From contig NZ_CP042331.1 in assembly GCF_008253865.1 (NCBI RefSeq), positions 5,359,501 through 5,423,500 of the forward strand: DNA of 64,000 nt, read 5' to 3'. Every line of letters starts with the position of its first letter. Within the stretch, counting starts at the first letter, position 1. This stretch comes from Bosea sp. F3-2. Its GTDB lineage: Bacteria > Pseudomonadota > Alphaproteobacteria > Rhizobiales > Beijerinckiaceae. Shown here one piece after another: positions 55,118 to 62,959 of this stretch. Made by a program: the position numbers and the translations under genes. The notes below the pieces were generated by a model that worked only from the letters and a program-made list of their open reading frames with translations, was not told where the DNA came from and ran no database searches.

Positions 55118-56110
55118 TCAGGCCGTTGCGTTCCGCGTCCTGAGCTTCTCTTCCCAGGCCAGCGCCTGGCCGACGATCTCCTCGAGGTCGTCATGCTCCG
55201 GCCGCCAGCCGAGCTCGGCCTGGATACGATCGGCGCGGGCAACCAGCGAGGCGGGGTCGCCAGCGCGGCGATCGGCCAGGGTCACGGGGAAATCGATCCC
55301 TGAGACCTTCTTCACCACCTCGACGACCTCCTTCACCGAATAGCCGCGGCCATAGCCACAGTTCAGCGTCAGGCTTTCCTTGCCGGCGCGCAGATGGTCG
55401 AGCGCGGCGAGGTGGGCGCGGGCGAGATCGGTGACGTGGATGTAGTCGCGCACGCAGGTGCCGTCCGGCGTCGCATAGTCGGTGCCGAAGACCGTGAGGC
55501 CGTCGCGCTGGCCGAGCGCGGCCTGGCTCGCGACCTTGATCAGATGCGTCGCATTCGGCGAGGACTGGCCGGAGCGGAGCTTCGGATCGGCGCCGGCGAC
55601 GTTGAAGTAGCGCAGCGCGACGTAAGCGAAGCCATGCGCCTTCGCCGCATCCTGCAGCATCCATTCGCTCATCAGCTTGGAGCGGCCGTAAGGGTTGATC
55701 GGGTTGAGCGCGATCTCCTCCGGCACCGGCGAGACGGAGGGCTCGCCATAGACCGCGGCCGTTGAGGAGAAGATGACGTGCTTCACGCCGCCGCGGACGG
55801 CGCTCTCGATCAATGCTCGGGTTTTCACAGTATTATTGAAATAATAACCAAGCGGATCGCTGACCGATTCAGGGACGACGATGCGCGCCGCGAAATGCGC
55901 CAGCGCCGTCACGCCATGCTCGGCGATCAGCTTCTCGACCAGCTCCTGATCGCCGATATCGCCTTGAATGAAGGTCGCTTCGGGCGGAACGGCCCACCAG
56001 AAGCCGGTGGACAGGTTGTCGAGCACGACCACGCGCTCGCCGCGATCCAGAAGTTCGAGGACCATGTGGCTGCCAATGTAGCCAGCGCCGCCGGAAACCA
56101 ATATCGCCAT
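55118..56110 (-). CDS. galE: UDP-glucose 4-epimerase
   Basis: A 330-residue extended short-chain dehydrogenase that interconverts UDP-glucose and UDP-galactose. The NAD motif GGAGYIGSH (residues 7-15), the catalytic serine in FSSTAAVYGEP and YxxxK in PYGRSK are intact, and RYFNVAGADP and DYIHVTDLARAH are typical. It is divergent from galU with about 170 bp between starts, so the two genes for UDP-sugar supply may share control. Confidence 0.96.
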   Translation of the reverse strand: MAILVSGGAGYIGSHMVLELLDRGERVVVLDNLSTGFWWAVPPEATFIQGDIGDQELVEKLIAEHGVTALAHFAARIVVPESVSDPLGYYFNNTVKTRALIESAVRGGVKHVIFSSTAAVYGEPSVSPVPEEIALNPINPYGRSKLMSEWMLQDAAKAHGFAYVALRYFNVAGADPKLRSGQSSPNATHLIKVASQAALGQRDGLTVFGTDYATPDGTCVRDYIHVTDLARAHLAALDHLRAGKESLTLNCGYGRGYSVKEVVEVVKKVSGIDFPVTLADRRAGDPASLVARADRIQAELGWRPEHDDLEEIVGQALAWEEKLRTRNATA

Positions 56111-56281
56111 TGCGTCTCTTGCCTCATCTTTGTCATGACCCGGCTCTAACGAAAAACCGTTGACGGGTTCTCAAGGCCTGTCAGCTATAAGCACAAATGG
56201 CTGCCAACAATGACAGTTGTGCGGCCGTTCCGATCACTGCCCTGCCATTCGGCAATGGCCGCCGCGCCCAATGGATTTTTC

Positions 56282-57160
56282 ATGACGAAACGCATCCGCA
56301 AGGCCGTTCTCCCCGTCGCCGGTCTCGGCACCCGCTTCCTGCCCGCCACCAAGGCGATCCCCAAGGAGATGCTCACCATCGTCGACCGCCCGGTCGTGCA
56401 GCACGTTGTCGACGAGGCGCGCGCCGCCGGCATCGAGCACTTCATCTTCGTCACCGGCCGCAACAAGGCGGTGATCGAGGATCATTTCGACATGGCCTAT
56501 GAGCTCGACGACACGCTGGCCAAGCGCAACAAGGTGAAGGAGCTCGAGGCGCTGAAGCACGACCTGCCGGCCGCGGGCGCCACCAGCTTCACCCGCCAGC
56601 AGGCGCCGCTCGGCCTCGGCCACGCTGTCTGGTGCGCGCGCGAGATCGTCGGCGAGGAGCCGTTCGCGCTGCTGCTGCCGGACATGCTGCATTACAGCGC
56701 CGGCAAGGGCTGCCTCGCCGAGATGATCGATGCCTATGAGCAGCATGGCGGCAACCACATCGCCGTTGCGCCGGTACCGGACGACCAGACGCATCAATAC
56801 GGCATCGTCGGCGTCGAGGATGCCAAGGCCAAGGTCTCGAAGATCACCGGCATGGTCGAGAAGCCGCCGAAGGGCACGGCCCCGTCGAACCTCCACATCA
56901 CCGGTCGCTACATCCTGCAGCCGACGATCTTCAACCTGCTCGCCAATCAGGAGAAGGGTGCGGGCGGCGAGATCCAGCTCACCGATTCGATGATCGCGTT
57001 GTCGCGGCAGGAGCCGTTCTATGCGGTGCGCTTCGACGGCGAGATCTATGATACCGGCTCGAAGATCGGCTTCCTCACGGCGAACGTGGCCTATGCGCTC
57101 GATCGCGGCGATCTCGGCCCGCAGCTGCGCGCCGAGATCGAGAAGCTGCTCGATCGCTGA
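56282..57160 (+). CDS. galU: UTP-glucose-1-phosphate uridylyltransferase
   Basis: A 292-residue nucleotidyltransferase making UDP-glucose. Motifs: KAVLPVAGLGTRFLPATKAI at the N-terminus, KEMLTIVDRPVVQHVV, LGLGHAVWCARE near residue 115 and VGVED...VEKP near 175-200. I chose the ATG at 56282 because the family starts directly with this motif. The product feeds galE and surface polysaccharide synthesis. Confidence 0.96.
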   Translation: MTKRIRKAVLPVAGLGTRFLPATKAIPKEMLTIVDRPVVQHVVDEARAAGIEHFIFVTGRNKAVIEDHFDMAYELDDTLAKRNKVKELEALKHDLPAAGATSFTRQQAPLGLGHAVWCAREIVGEEPFALLLPDMLHYSAGKGCLAEMIDAYEQHGGNHIAVAPVPDDQTHQYGIVGVEDAKAKVSKITGMVEKPPKGTAPSNLHITGRYILQPTIFNLLANQEKGAGGEIQLTDSMIALSRQEPFYAVRFDGEIYDTGSKIGFLTANVAYALDRGDLGPQLRAEIEKLLDR

Positions 57161-57191
57161 GCAGATCACGGATGTGACTGTCTCAGCCCTC

Positions 57192-57331
57192 GTCCTGAGG
57201 AGCCATTCCGAGTAGGAATGGCGTCTCGAAGGACGATCCGGAAGGCTCGGAGACATCTGGATCATCCCCGGATCAAGTCCGGGGCAGGCTCTTCGAGACG
57301 CAGCCTCGCGGCTGCTCCTCAGGATGAGGAC
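57192..57331. repeat. Palindromic intergenic repeat, type D
   Basis: Outer arms GTCCTGAGGAGC and GCTCCTCAGGATGAGGAC. Inside, CGTCTCGAAG pairs with CTTCGAGACG, and GGATCATCCCCGGATC forms a further short dyad. It lies between galU and the methyltransferase gene and covers an upstream in-frame ATG of the latter. Confidence 0.85.
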
Positions 57332-57356
57332 TTGTGTCTTTGCGAAAGGTACCGGG

Positions 57357-58241
57357 TTGAGCGACCAGAGCCTCGTCTTCGACCGCGCGCTCGGCCGTTC
57401 GCGGCTGAAGCGCGCGCTTGCGCAGGACTATCCGGATTTCCTGCTCCAGCGTGCGGCGGGCGATCTGGAGGAGCGGCTCGGGGCCGTGCTGCGGGAATTC
57501 GCGGTCGCGGCCGATCTCGGCACGCCGCTGCCGGTCATTGCCCCCGTCCTCGTCGGCAAGGCGGGGCGGTTGCTGCGTATGGCGGAGGCCGAGGGGGCGC
57601 CGGCCGATCTGGTCGGCGATCTCGAGCGCCTGCCCTTCGCCGCAGGCTCGCTCGATCTCGCGGTCTCGCTGCTGGCGCTGCAGGGCGTCAACGACCTGCC
57701 TGGTGCGTTCATCCAGATCAAGCGGGCGCTCAGGCCGGACGGGCTGTTCATGGGCTGCCTGCTCGGCGGGCGTTCCTTGCAGGAACTGCGGCAGGCACTG
57801 CTCGAAGCCGAGAGCGAGACGATGGGCGGCGTCAGCCCGCGCGTCGCGCCCTTCGCCGATCTGCGCGATCTCGGCGGATTGCTGCAGCGCGCGGGTTTCG
57901 CTCTGCCGGTCATCGACAGCGAGATCGTCACGGTGCGCTATCGCGACGCCTTCGGGCTCTTCCGCGATCTGCGGGCGATGGGCTGGGCCAATACGCTCGT
58001 CGCGCGGCGCAAGGCGCCGCTACGGCGCGAGACGCTGTTGCGTGCTGTAGCGCTCTATGCCGAGCGTTTCGCCGACCCCGACGGGCGCCTGCCAGCGACC
58101 TTCGAGTTTGTCTGGGTTTCGGGCTGGGCCCCGCATGAAAGCCAGCAGAAGCCGCTCAAGCCGGGCTCGGCCAAGGCGAGGCTGGCCGATGCGCTGGGTG
58201 TGCCGGAGATCAAGGCCGGCGAGAAACCGGGGGAAAGCTGA
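57357..58241 (+). CDS. Class I SAM-dependent methyltransferase-like protein (NDUFAF5/BioC-like)
   Basis: A protein of about 294 residues with an N-terminal LVFDRALGRSRLKRALAQ segment typical of the alphaproteobacterial NDUFAF5-like group, a weak methyltransferase motif I region (PVIAPVLVGKAGRLLRMAEA), and the later LPFAAGSLDLAVSLLALQGV block. NDUFAF5 relatives modify or assemble respiratory complex I; BioC relatives methylate malonyl-ACP. Neither is proven here. The TTG at 57357 is preferred because the ATG at 57324 lies in the type D repeat and AAAGG lies about 10 bases before the TTG. Confidence 0.78.
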   Translation: MSDQSLVFDRALGRSRLKRALAQDYPDFLLQRAAGDLEERLGAVLREFAVAADLGTPLPVIAPVLVGKAGRLLRMAEAEGAPADLVGDLERLPFAAGSLDLAVSLLALQGVNDLPGAFIQIKRALRPDGLFMGCLLGGRSLQELRQALLEAESETMGGVSPRVAPFADLRDLGGLLQRAGFALPVIDSEIVTVRYRDAFGLFRDLRAMGWANTLVARRKAPLRRETLLRAVALYAERFADPDGRLPATFEFVWVSGWAPHESQQKPLKPGSAKARLADALGVPEIKAGEKPGES

Positions 58242-58258
58242 GAATGGTTATGCCCGCG

Positions 58259-58353
58259 CCGTCATGGTCGGGCTTGTCCCGACCATCCACGTCTTCCTTC
58301 CTCGAATGCGGTGTTCAAGACGTGGATGCTCGCCACAAGGGCGAGCATGACGG
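58259..58353. repeat. Palindromic intergenic repeat, type B (copy 2)
   Basis: Begins CCGTCATGGTCGGG and ends GCGAGCATGACGG; inner arms CCATCCACGTCTT and AAGACGTGGATG. It is the inverted-orientation counterpart of the element at 30617-30710 and fills the gap before the thioesterase gene. Confidence 0.88.
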
Positions 58354-58371
58354 TGGGAGGATTTACCGGAT

Positions 58372-58809
58372 ATGAGCGACCGTCAGCCCCGCCTCACGCG
58401 CGGCGATTTCCGCGTCTTCCGCGCCATCCCGACGCGCTGGCACGACAACGACGCCTACGGCCACGTCAACAATGTCGTCTACTACGGCTGGTTCGACACT
58501 GCGGTGAACGCCTGGCTGATCGAAGGCGGTTTTCTCGACCTCGCCGGCAGCGAGACCGTCGGGCTCGTGGTCGAGACCGGCTGCACCTATTTCGAGAGCG
58601 TCGCCTTTCCCGAGACGGTGGAGGCGGGGATCGCGGTCGAGCGGCTCGGCAACAGCTCGGTCACCTACCGAATCGGCATCTTCCGGCAGGGGAGGGAGCA
58701 GGCGGCAGCGCAGGGGCGCTTCACCCATGTCTATGTCGAGCGCGCCGGCCAGAAGCCGGTGTCGATTCCGGTGTCCTTGCGGGTGGCTCTCGGCGAACTT
58801 GCCATCTGA
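58372..58809 (+). CDS. Acyl-CoA thioesterase, hotdog fold (4HBT type)
   Basis: A 145-residue hotdog-fold enzyme. The active-site block WHDNDAYGHVNNVVYYGWFD carries the conserved Asp and His-Val-Asn seen in 4-hydroxybenzoyl-CoA thioesterase-like proteins, followed by the central helix and ETGCTYFESVAFPETVE. It hydrolyses acyl-CoA or aroyl-CoA thioesters; the exact substrate is unknown. It stands between a type B repeat and the convergent vapC gene. Confidence 0.9.
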   Translation: MSDRQPRLTRGDFRVFRAIPTRWHDNDAYGHVNNVVYYGWFDTAVNAWLIEGGFLDLAGSETVGLVVETGCTYFESVAFPETVEAGIAVERLGNSSVTYRIGIFRQGREQAAAQGRFTHVYVERAGQKPVSIPVSLRVALGELAI

Positions 58810-58812
58810 AGT

Positions 58813-59202
58813 TCAGAGGGTGCGCAGGCCGCAATGCTCCACCATCGGATCGAAATCGCGGTCTTGATGGAGCAGCAGATGGCCGTGCTCGATACAGTAG
58901 GTGGCGATGATGACATCGGCTGTCTTGCGGATGGTGATGCCGCGCTGGCGAAGCCGGCGATAGTTCGCGGCGGCGCGGGGCGCGAGCGAAGGTCCGAGTA
59001 GCGGCACGATCGGAAAGGTGGACATCAGCGCTTCGATCGTCGCCGCGTGCTTGTCGTCGCGGGCGCCTTGCAGCACTTCCGTCAGCACAAGGTCGCCGAC
59101 CAGGATGTCGGAGGTATTCTCGACAGCCCTGAGCCGCGCGACTTGGGGCGAGGCCTCGCCGCGCAGCAAAGCGATCCAGACCGACGAGTCGACGACGATC
59201 AC
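58813..59202 (-). CDS. vapC: VapC-type PIN-domain toxin
   Basis: A 129-residue PIN-domain ribonuclease. It opens MIVVDSSVWIALLRGE, with the first acidic residue (D5) of the catalytic cluster; later acidic residues are in LVLTEVLQG and TADVIIATYCIEHG, and D119 falls in LHQDRDFDPM. VapC toxins cut RNA, often tRNA-fMet, when freed from the antitoxin. The start overlaps the antitoxin stop by four bases (ATGA). Confidence 0.93.
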   Translation of the reverse strand: MIVVDSSVWIALLRGEASPQVARLRAVENTSDILVGDLVLTEVLQGARDDKHAATIEALMSTFPIVPLLGPSLAPRAAANYRRLRQRGITIRKTADVIIATYCIEHGHLLLHQDRDFDPMVEHCGLRTL

Positions 59203-59411
59203 CGCTCGTCAGGCAGGACGATGTCACGCCGCATCGCGTCGAGATCGCCTTCCCAGCCAAGCCCGGCGAGTTCTTTCAGAGCGCGGCGCTGGCGATGCTG
59301 CCGAACGACGAGCCGCAGCGCTTCCTCGACCGTTGCGCGCTTGGTCGGCAGCCCCGTGGCCTTCATCGCTTCCGCGAGCAATTCGTCGTCAAGTTCGATG
59401 TTCGTGCGCAT
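59199..59411 (-). CDS. vapB: VapB-type antitoxin
   Basis: A 70-residue ribbon-helix-helix antitoxin: MRTNIELDDELLAEAMKATG is the classical N-terminal DNA-binding strand and helix of the VapB/DUF2191 type. The C-terminal RQHRQRRALKELAGLGWEGD should bind VapC. I chose the ATG at 59411, where the RHH motif begins. It lies in front of vapC and probably represses its own operon. Confidence 0.92.
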   Translation of the reverse strand: MRTNIELDDELLAEAMKATGLPTKRATVEEALRLVVRQHRQRRALKELAGLGWEGDLDAMRRDIVLPDER

Positions 59412-59557
59412 GACGGATCGATGTGTAGAAGGTGGGCTAATCATACACATTCGCGGGTTCCAGCTCAAGCCGTCGTCGCGGTGGCGTTGTACTGCGGGCC
59501 GAGGCAGGCTATGCCCCTGCCAAATCCCCTCGCCGGACCGCCAGGAACCCTGAGCCC

Positions 59558-61768
59558 GTGATTCCGAACGACATCAAGATCACCCCGCAGCTCGTCGCCG
59601 AGCACGGCCTGAAGCCTGATGAATACCAGCGCTTCCTGCATCTGATCGGCCGCGAGCCGACGATCACCGAGCTCGGCATCGTCTCGGCGATGTGGAACGA
59701 GCACTGTTCCTACAAATCGTCGAAGATCCATCTGAAGACGCTGCCGACCAAGGCGCCCTGGGTGATCCAGGGGCCGGGCGAGAATGCCGGCGTCATCGAT
59801 ATCGGCGACGGTCTCGCCATCGTCTTCAAGATGGAGAGCCACAATCATCCGTCCTTCATCGAGCCCTATCAGGGCGCGACGACGGGCGTCGGCGGCATCC
59901 TGCGCGACGTCTTCACCATGGGCGCGCGGCCGATCGCGGTGCTCGATGCGCTGCGCTTCGGCGATCCCGACCATCCGAAGACGCACCATCTCGTCTCGGG
60001 CGTCGTCGCGGGCATCGGTGGCTACGGCAATTCCTTCGGCGTGCCGAATGTCGGCGGCGCCACCGGCTTCCACACCCGCTATGACGGCAACATCCTCGTC
60101 AACGCCATGGCGGTCGGCATCGCCAAGGCCGACGAGATCTTCTACGCCAAGGCGACCGGCGTGGGTAAGGCGATCGTTTATCTCGGCTCCAAGACCGGCC
60201 GCGACGGCATCCACGGCGCGACCATGGCCTCGGCGGAGTTCGACGATAAGTCGGAGGAGAAGCGCCCGACCGTGCAGGTCGGCGACCCCTTCGCCGAGAA
60301 GCTCCTGCTCGAAGCCTGCCTCGAGATCATGGCCGCCGGCCATGTCGACGCGATTCAGGACATGGGCGCGGCGGGCCTGACCTGCTCGGCCGTCGAGATG
60401 GGCGCCAAGGGCAATCTCGGCGTCGAGCTCGACCTCGACAAGGTGCCCTGCCGCGAGGAGGGCATGAGCGCCTATGAGATGATGCTCTCGGAGAGCCAGG
60501 AGCGCATGCTCATGGTGATCAAGCCGGGGCATGAGGAGGCCGCCGAGGCGATCTTCCGGAAGTGGGGGCTCGATTTCGCGGTCGTCGGCCACACCACCGA
60601 CACGCTGCGCTTCGTCATCAAGCACCAGGGCGAGGTGATGGCCGACCTGCCGATCAAGGAGCTCGGCGACGAGGCTCCCGAATACGACCGGCCCTGGATC
60701 GAGACCGCGCCGCAGCAGCGCATCGCGGCCGAGAGCGTGACGCCGCCCTGCGGCAATGCCGAGGCGCTGAAGAAGTTGATCGGCTCGCCCGACCTCTGCT
60801 CCAAGCGCTGGATCTGGGAGCAGTACGACACGCTGATTCTCGGCAATTCGGTGGTGACGCCGGGCGGCGATGCCGGCCTGATCCGTATCGAGGACGGGCC
60901 GAAGGGCCTCGCCATGACCGCCGACGTGACCCCGCGCTATTGCGAGGCCGATCCGTTCGAGGGCGGCAAGCAGGCCGTGGCTGAAGCCTGGCGCAACCTC
61001 ACCGCCGTCGGCGCGACGCCGCTCGCGATCACCGACAACCTCAACTTCGGCAATCCGGAGAAGCCGGAGGTGATGGGCCAGTTCGTCGGCTGCGTTCGCG
61101 GCATCGGCGAGGCCTGCAAGGCGCTCGACTTCCCGGTCGTCTCGGGCAACGTCTCGCTCTACAATGAGACCAATGGCGTCTCGATCCTGCCGACCCCGAC
61201 CATCGGCGGCGTCGGCGTGCTGGCTGATGTCACCAAGCACGCGACCATCGCCTTCAAGGCCGAAGGCGAGACGATCCTGCTGATCGGCGAGACGCAGGGC
61301 TGGCTCGGCCAGAGCGCCTATCTCGCGACCGTCTGCGGCCGCGAGGAGGGCGCGCCGCCGCCGGTCGATCTTGCGATCGAGCGTCGCAACGGCGATTTGG
61401 TGCGCGGGCTGATCACGAACGGCAAGGTTACTGCCTGCCACGATCTCTCGGATGGCGGCCTTGTGGTTGCGCTCGCCGAGATGGCGATGGCGAAGGGCAT
61501 CGGTGCGACGATCGAGACGCTGCCGGCCGGCCCGGCTCATGCCGCGCTCTTCGGCGAGGATCAGGCGCGCTATGTCCTCACGGTTCCCGCTGCGCAGGCC
61601 GAAGCCGTGATCGCTGAGGCGAAGGCCGCCGGCGTGCCGGCGCTCGCCATTGGCCGCACCGGCGGTGCCTCGCTTAGCCTGCCGGGCGAACCGACGCTTG
61701 CCGTCGCTGATCTGCGCAAGATCCACGAAGACTGGCTGCCGTCCTACATGGCCAGCAAGGTGGACTGA
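59558..61768 (+). CDS. purL: Phosphoribosylformylglycinamidine synthase subunit PurL
   Basis: A 736-residue enzyme of purine synthesis (short form that needs PurQ and PurS), starting with GTG (IPNDIKITPQLVAEHG). The ATP/FGAR-binding block ESHNHPSFIEPYQGATTGVG near residue 90, GVPNVGGATGFH near 170, and the second-half GNSVVTPGGDAGLIRI and CHDLSDGGLVVALAEMA show both AIR-synthase-like lobes intact. It is followed closely by bolA and grxD. Confidence 0.96.
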   Translation: MIPNDIKITPQLVAEHGLKPDEYQRFLHLIGREPTITELGIVSAMWNEHCSYKSSKIHLKTLPTKAPWVIQGPGENAGVIDIGDGLAIVFKMESHNHPSFIEPYQGATTGVGGILRDVFTMGARPIAVLDALRFGDPDHPKTHHLVSGVVAGIGGYGNSFGVPNVGGATGFHTRYDGNILVNAMAVGIAKADEIFYAKATGVGKAIVYLGSKTGRDGIHGATMASAEFDDKSEEKRPTVQVGDPFAEKLLLEACLEIMAAGHVDAIQDMGAAGLTCSAVEMGAKGNLGVELDLDKVPCREEGMSAYEMMLSESQERMLMVIKPGHEEAAEAIFRKWGLDFAVVGHTTDTLRFVIKHQGEVMADLPIKELGDEAPEYDRPWIETAPQQRIAAESVTPPCGNAEALKKLIGSPDLCSKRWIWEQYDTLILGNSVVTPGGDAGLIRIEDGPKGLAMTADVTPRYCEADPFEGGKQAVAEAWRNLTAVGATPLAITDNLNFGNPEKPEVMGQFVGCVRGIGEACKALDFPVVSGNVSLYNETNGVSILPTPTIGGVGVLADVTKHATIAFKAEGETILLIGETQGWLGQSAYLATVCGREEGAPPPVDLAIERRNGDLVRGLITNGKVTACHDLSDGGLVVALAEMAMAKGIGATIETLPAGPAHAALFGEDQARYVLTVPAAQAEAVIAEAKAAGVPALAIGRTGGASLSLPGEPTLAVADLRKIHEDWLPSYMASKVD

Positions 61769-61779
61769 GGAGACAGACC

Positions 61780-62016
61780 ATGGCGATGGACGCCCATGAG
61801 ATCGAGCGGATGATCAAGGCGGCGCTGCCGGATGCGGCGGTCGAGATTCGCGACCTCGCCGGCGACGGCGACCACTATGCCGCGACCGTCACCTCGGCTG
61901 CCTTCAAGGGCAAGACACGCGTGCAGCAGCACCAGATGGTCTATGCCGCGCTTCAGGGGAATATGGGCGGCGTGCTGCACGCCCTTGCGCTGACGACGGC
62001 GGTTCCCCAAGATTAG
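61780..62016 (+). CDS. BolA/IbaG family protein
   Basis: A 78-residue protein of the BolA family: MDAHEIERMIKAALPDAAVEIRD and the KTRVQQHQMVYAAL helix with the conserved His that can ligate a shared 2Fe-2S cluster. It begins 11 bp after purL and is followed by the CGFS monothiol glutaredoxin gene; BolA and this glutaredoxin are known to form a cluster-bridged complex in iron-sulfur trafficking. Confidence 0.9.
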   Translation: MAMDAHEIERMIKAALPDAAVEIRDLAGDGDHYAATVTSAAFKGKTRVQQHQMVYAALQGNMGGVLHALALTTAVPQD

Positions 62017-62059
62017 AATGAAACCATCCGGCGGGCCTTGAACCCGCTTCAGGAGACAG

Positions 62060-62398
62060 ATGATGTCCGACGTCAACGCCCGCATCGAAGCGGAAGTGAA
62101 GAACAACGACGTGGTGCTCTTCATGAAGGGCACGCCGCAATTCCCGATGTGCGGCTTCTCCGGCCAGGTCGTGCAGATCCTCAGCTACATCGGCGTGCCC
62201 TATAAGGGCGTGAACGTGCTCGAGGATCAGGAAATCCGCGAGGGCATCAAGGCCTATTCCAACTGGCCGACGATCCCGCAGCTCTACGTCAAGGGCGAGT
62301 TCATCGGCGGTTGCGACATCACCCGCGAGATGTTCCAGGCCGGCGAGCTGCAGGCGCTCTTCGAGGAAAAGGGCATCGCGGTGAAGCAGGCGAGCTGA
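62060..62398 (+). CDS. grxD: Monothiol glutaredoxin (CGFS, Grx4 type)
   Basis: A 112-residue glutaredoxin with the class II site PMCGFSG near residue 30, the preceding KGTPQFP block, the WPTIPQLY cis-proline loop and the GGCDITREMF glutathione-binding motif. Monothiol CGFS proteins carry a 2Fe-2S cluster between two subunits or with a BolA partner. Start codons at 62060 and 62063 are both possible. It closes the purL-bolA-grxD group. Confidence 0.95.
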   Translation: MMSDVNARIEAEVKNNDVVLFMKGTPQFPMCGFSGQVVQILSYIGVPYKGVNVLEDQEIREGIKAYSNWPTIPQLYVKGEFIGGCDITREMFQAGELQALFEEKGIAVKQAS

Positions 62399-62440
62399 GG
62401 CTCGCCTGACCCGTCGAAGTCATCGAGTCGATCGCCTTCC

Positions 62441-62689
62441 TTAGGCCGCCACGCATTGCGGATGCGGCTTGCGGATGCGCTCGACTGACGCCGGGTATTT
62501 CTCGAGCATCCGCTCCGGCCTGATCGGCCGGCGCACCAATTCCCCGCCGCAATTCGGGCAGGTGCCGGCGAAGCGCATCTCGGCGCAGTCGGCGCAGAAG
62601 GTGCACTCGAAGGTGCAGATCAGGGCGTCGCGCGACTGCGGCGGCAGGTCGCGGTCGCAGCATTCGCAGTTCGGGCGCAGTTGCAGCAT
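62441..62689 (-). CDS. DUF1272 small zinc-ribbon protein
   Basis: An 82-residue protein with many cysteines: CECCDRDLP, CTFECTFCADC and CPNCGGEL, which match the DUF1272 family (a treble-clef or zinc-ribbon fold of unknown function). The C-terminal half has an arginine-rich helix (RRPIRPERMLEKYP). It is convergent with grxD and preceded by a type A repeat region. Confidence 0.9.
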   Translation of the reverse strand: MLQLRPNCECCDRDLPPQSRDALICTFECTFCADCAEMRFAGTCPNCGGELVRRPIRPERMLEKYPASVERIRKPHPQCVAA

Positions 62690-62813
62690 GGCGTCGTCTC
62701 CCTCCGATCGACGGGGAGAATGACCGCAAACGGTCCCGAAACCAGCAATTTTGCGTGATCCGACCGATCAACGCTGCGGATCGATTATTTTCGGCTCAGC
62801 AGAACTCAGCGCT

Positions 62814-62918
62814 GTCATCCCGGACGTAGCGAAGCGCAGATCCGGGATCCATGCCTGAGCGTTTCCGATCGACGTTCAGGCATGGATCCCGGGTCTCCCT
62901 GCGGTCGCCCGGGATGAC
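62814..62918. repeat. Palindromic intergenic repeat, type A variant
   Basis: Outer arms GTCATCCCGG and CCGGGATGAC; inner arms GGGATCCATGCCTGA and TCAGGCATGGATCCC. The end sequence has ATCCC in place of ATTCC of the other type A copies, so it is a subfamily. It lies between the DUF1272 gene and the end of the carbamoyltransferase gene. Confidence 0.88.
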
Positions 62919-62959
62919 GACGGTGGGTTCATTGCGCAGGCGCCGGCCACCGACCGCGC

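Noticed and set aside
59465..61726. 753-codon minus-strand frame opposite purL
   Set aside because: PurL is complete on the plus strand; the antisense protein has the composition of a shadow frame.
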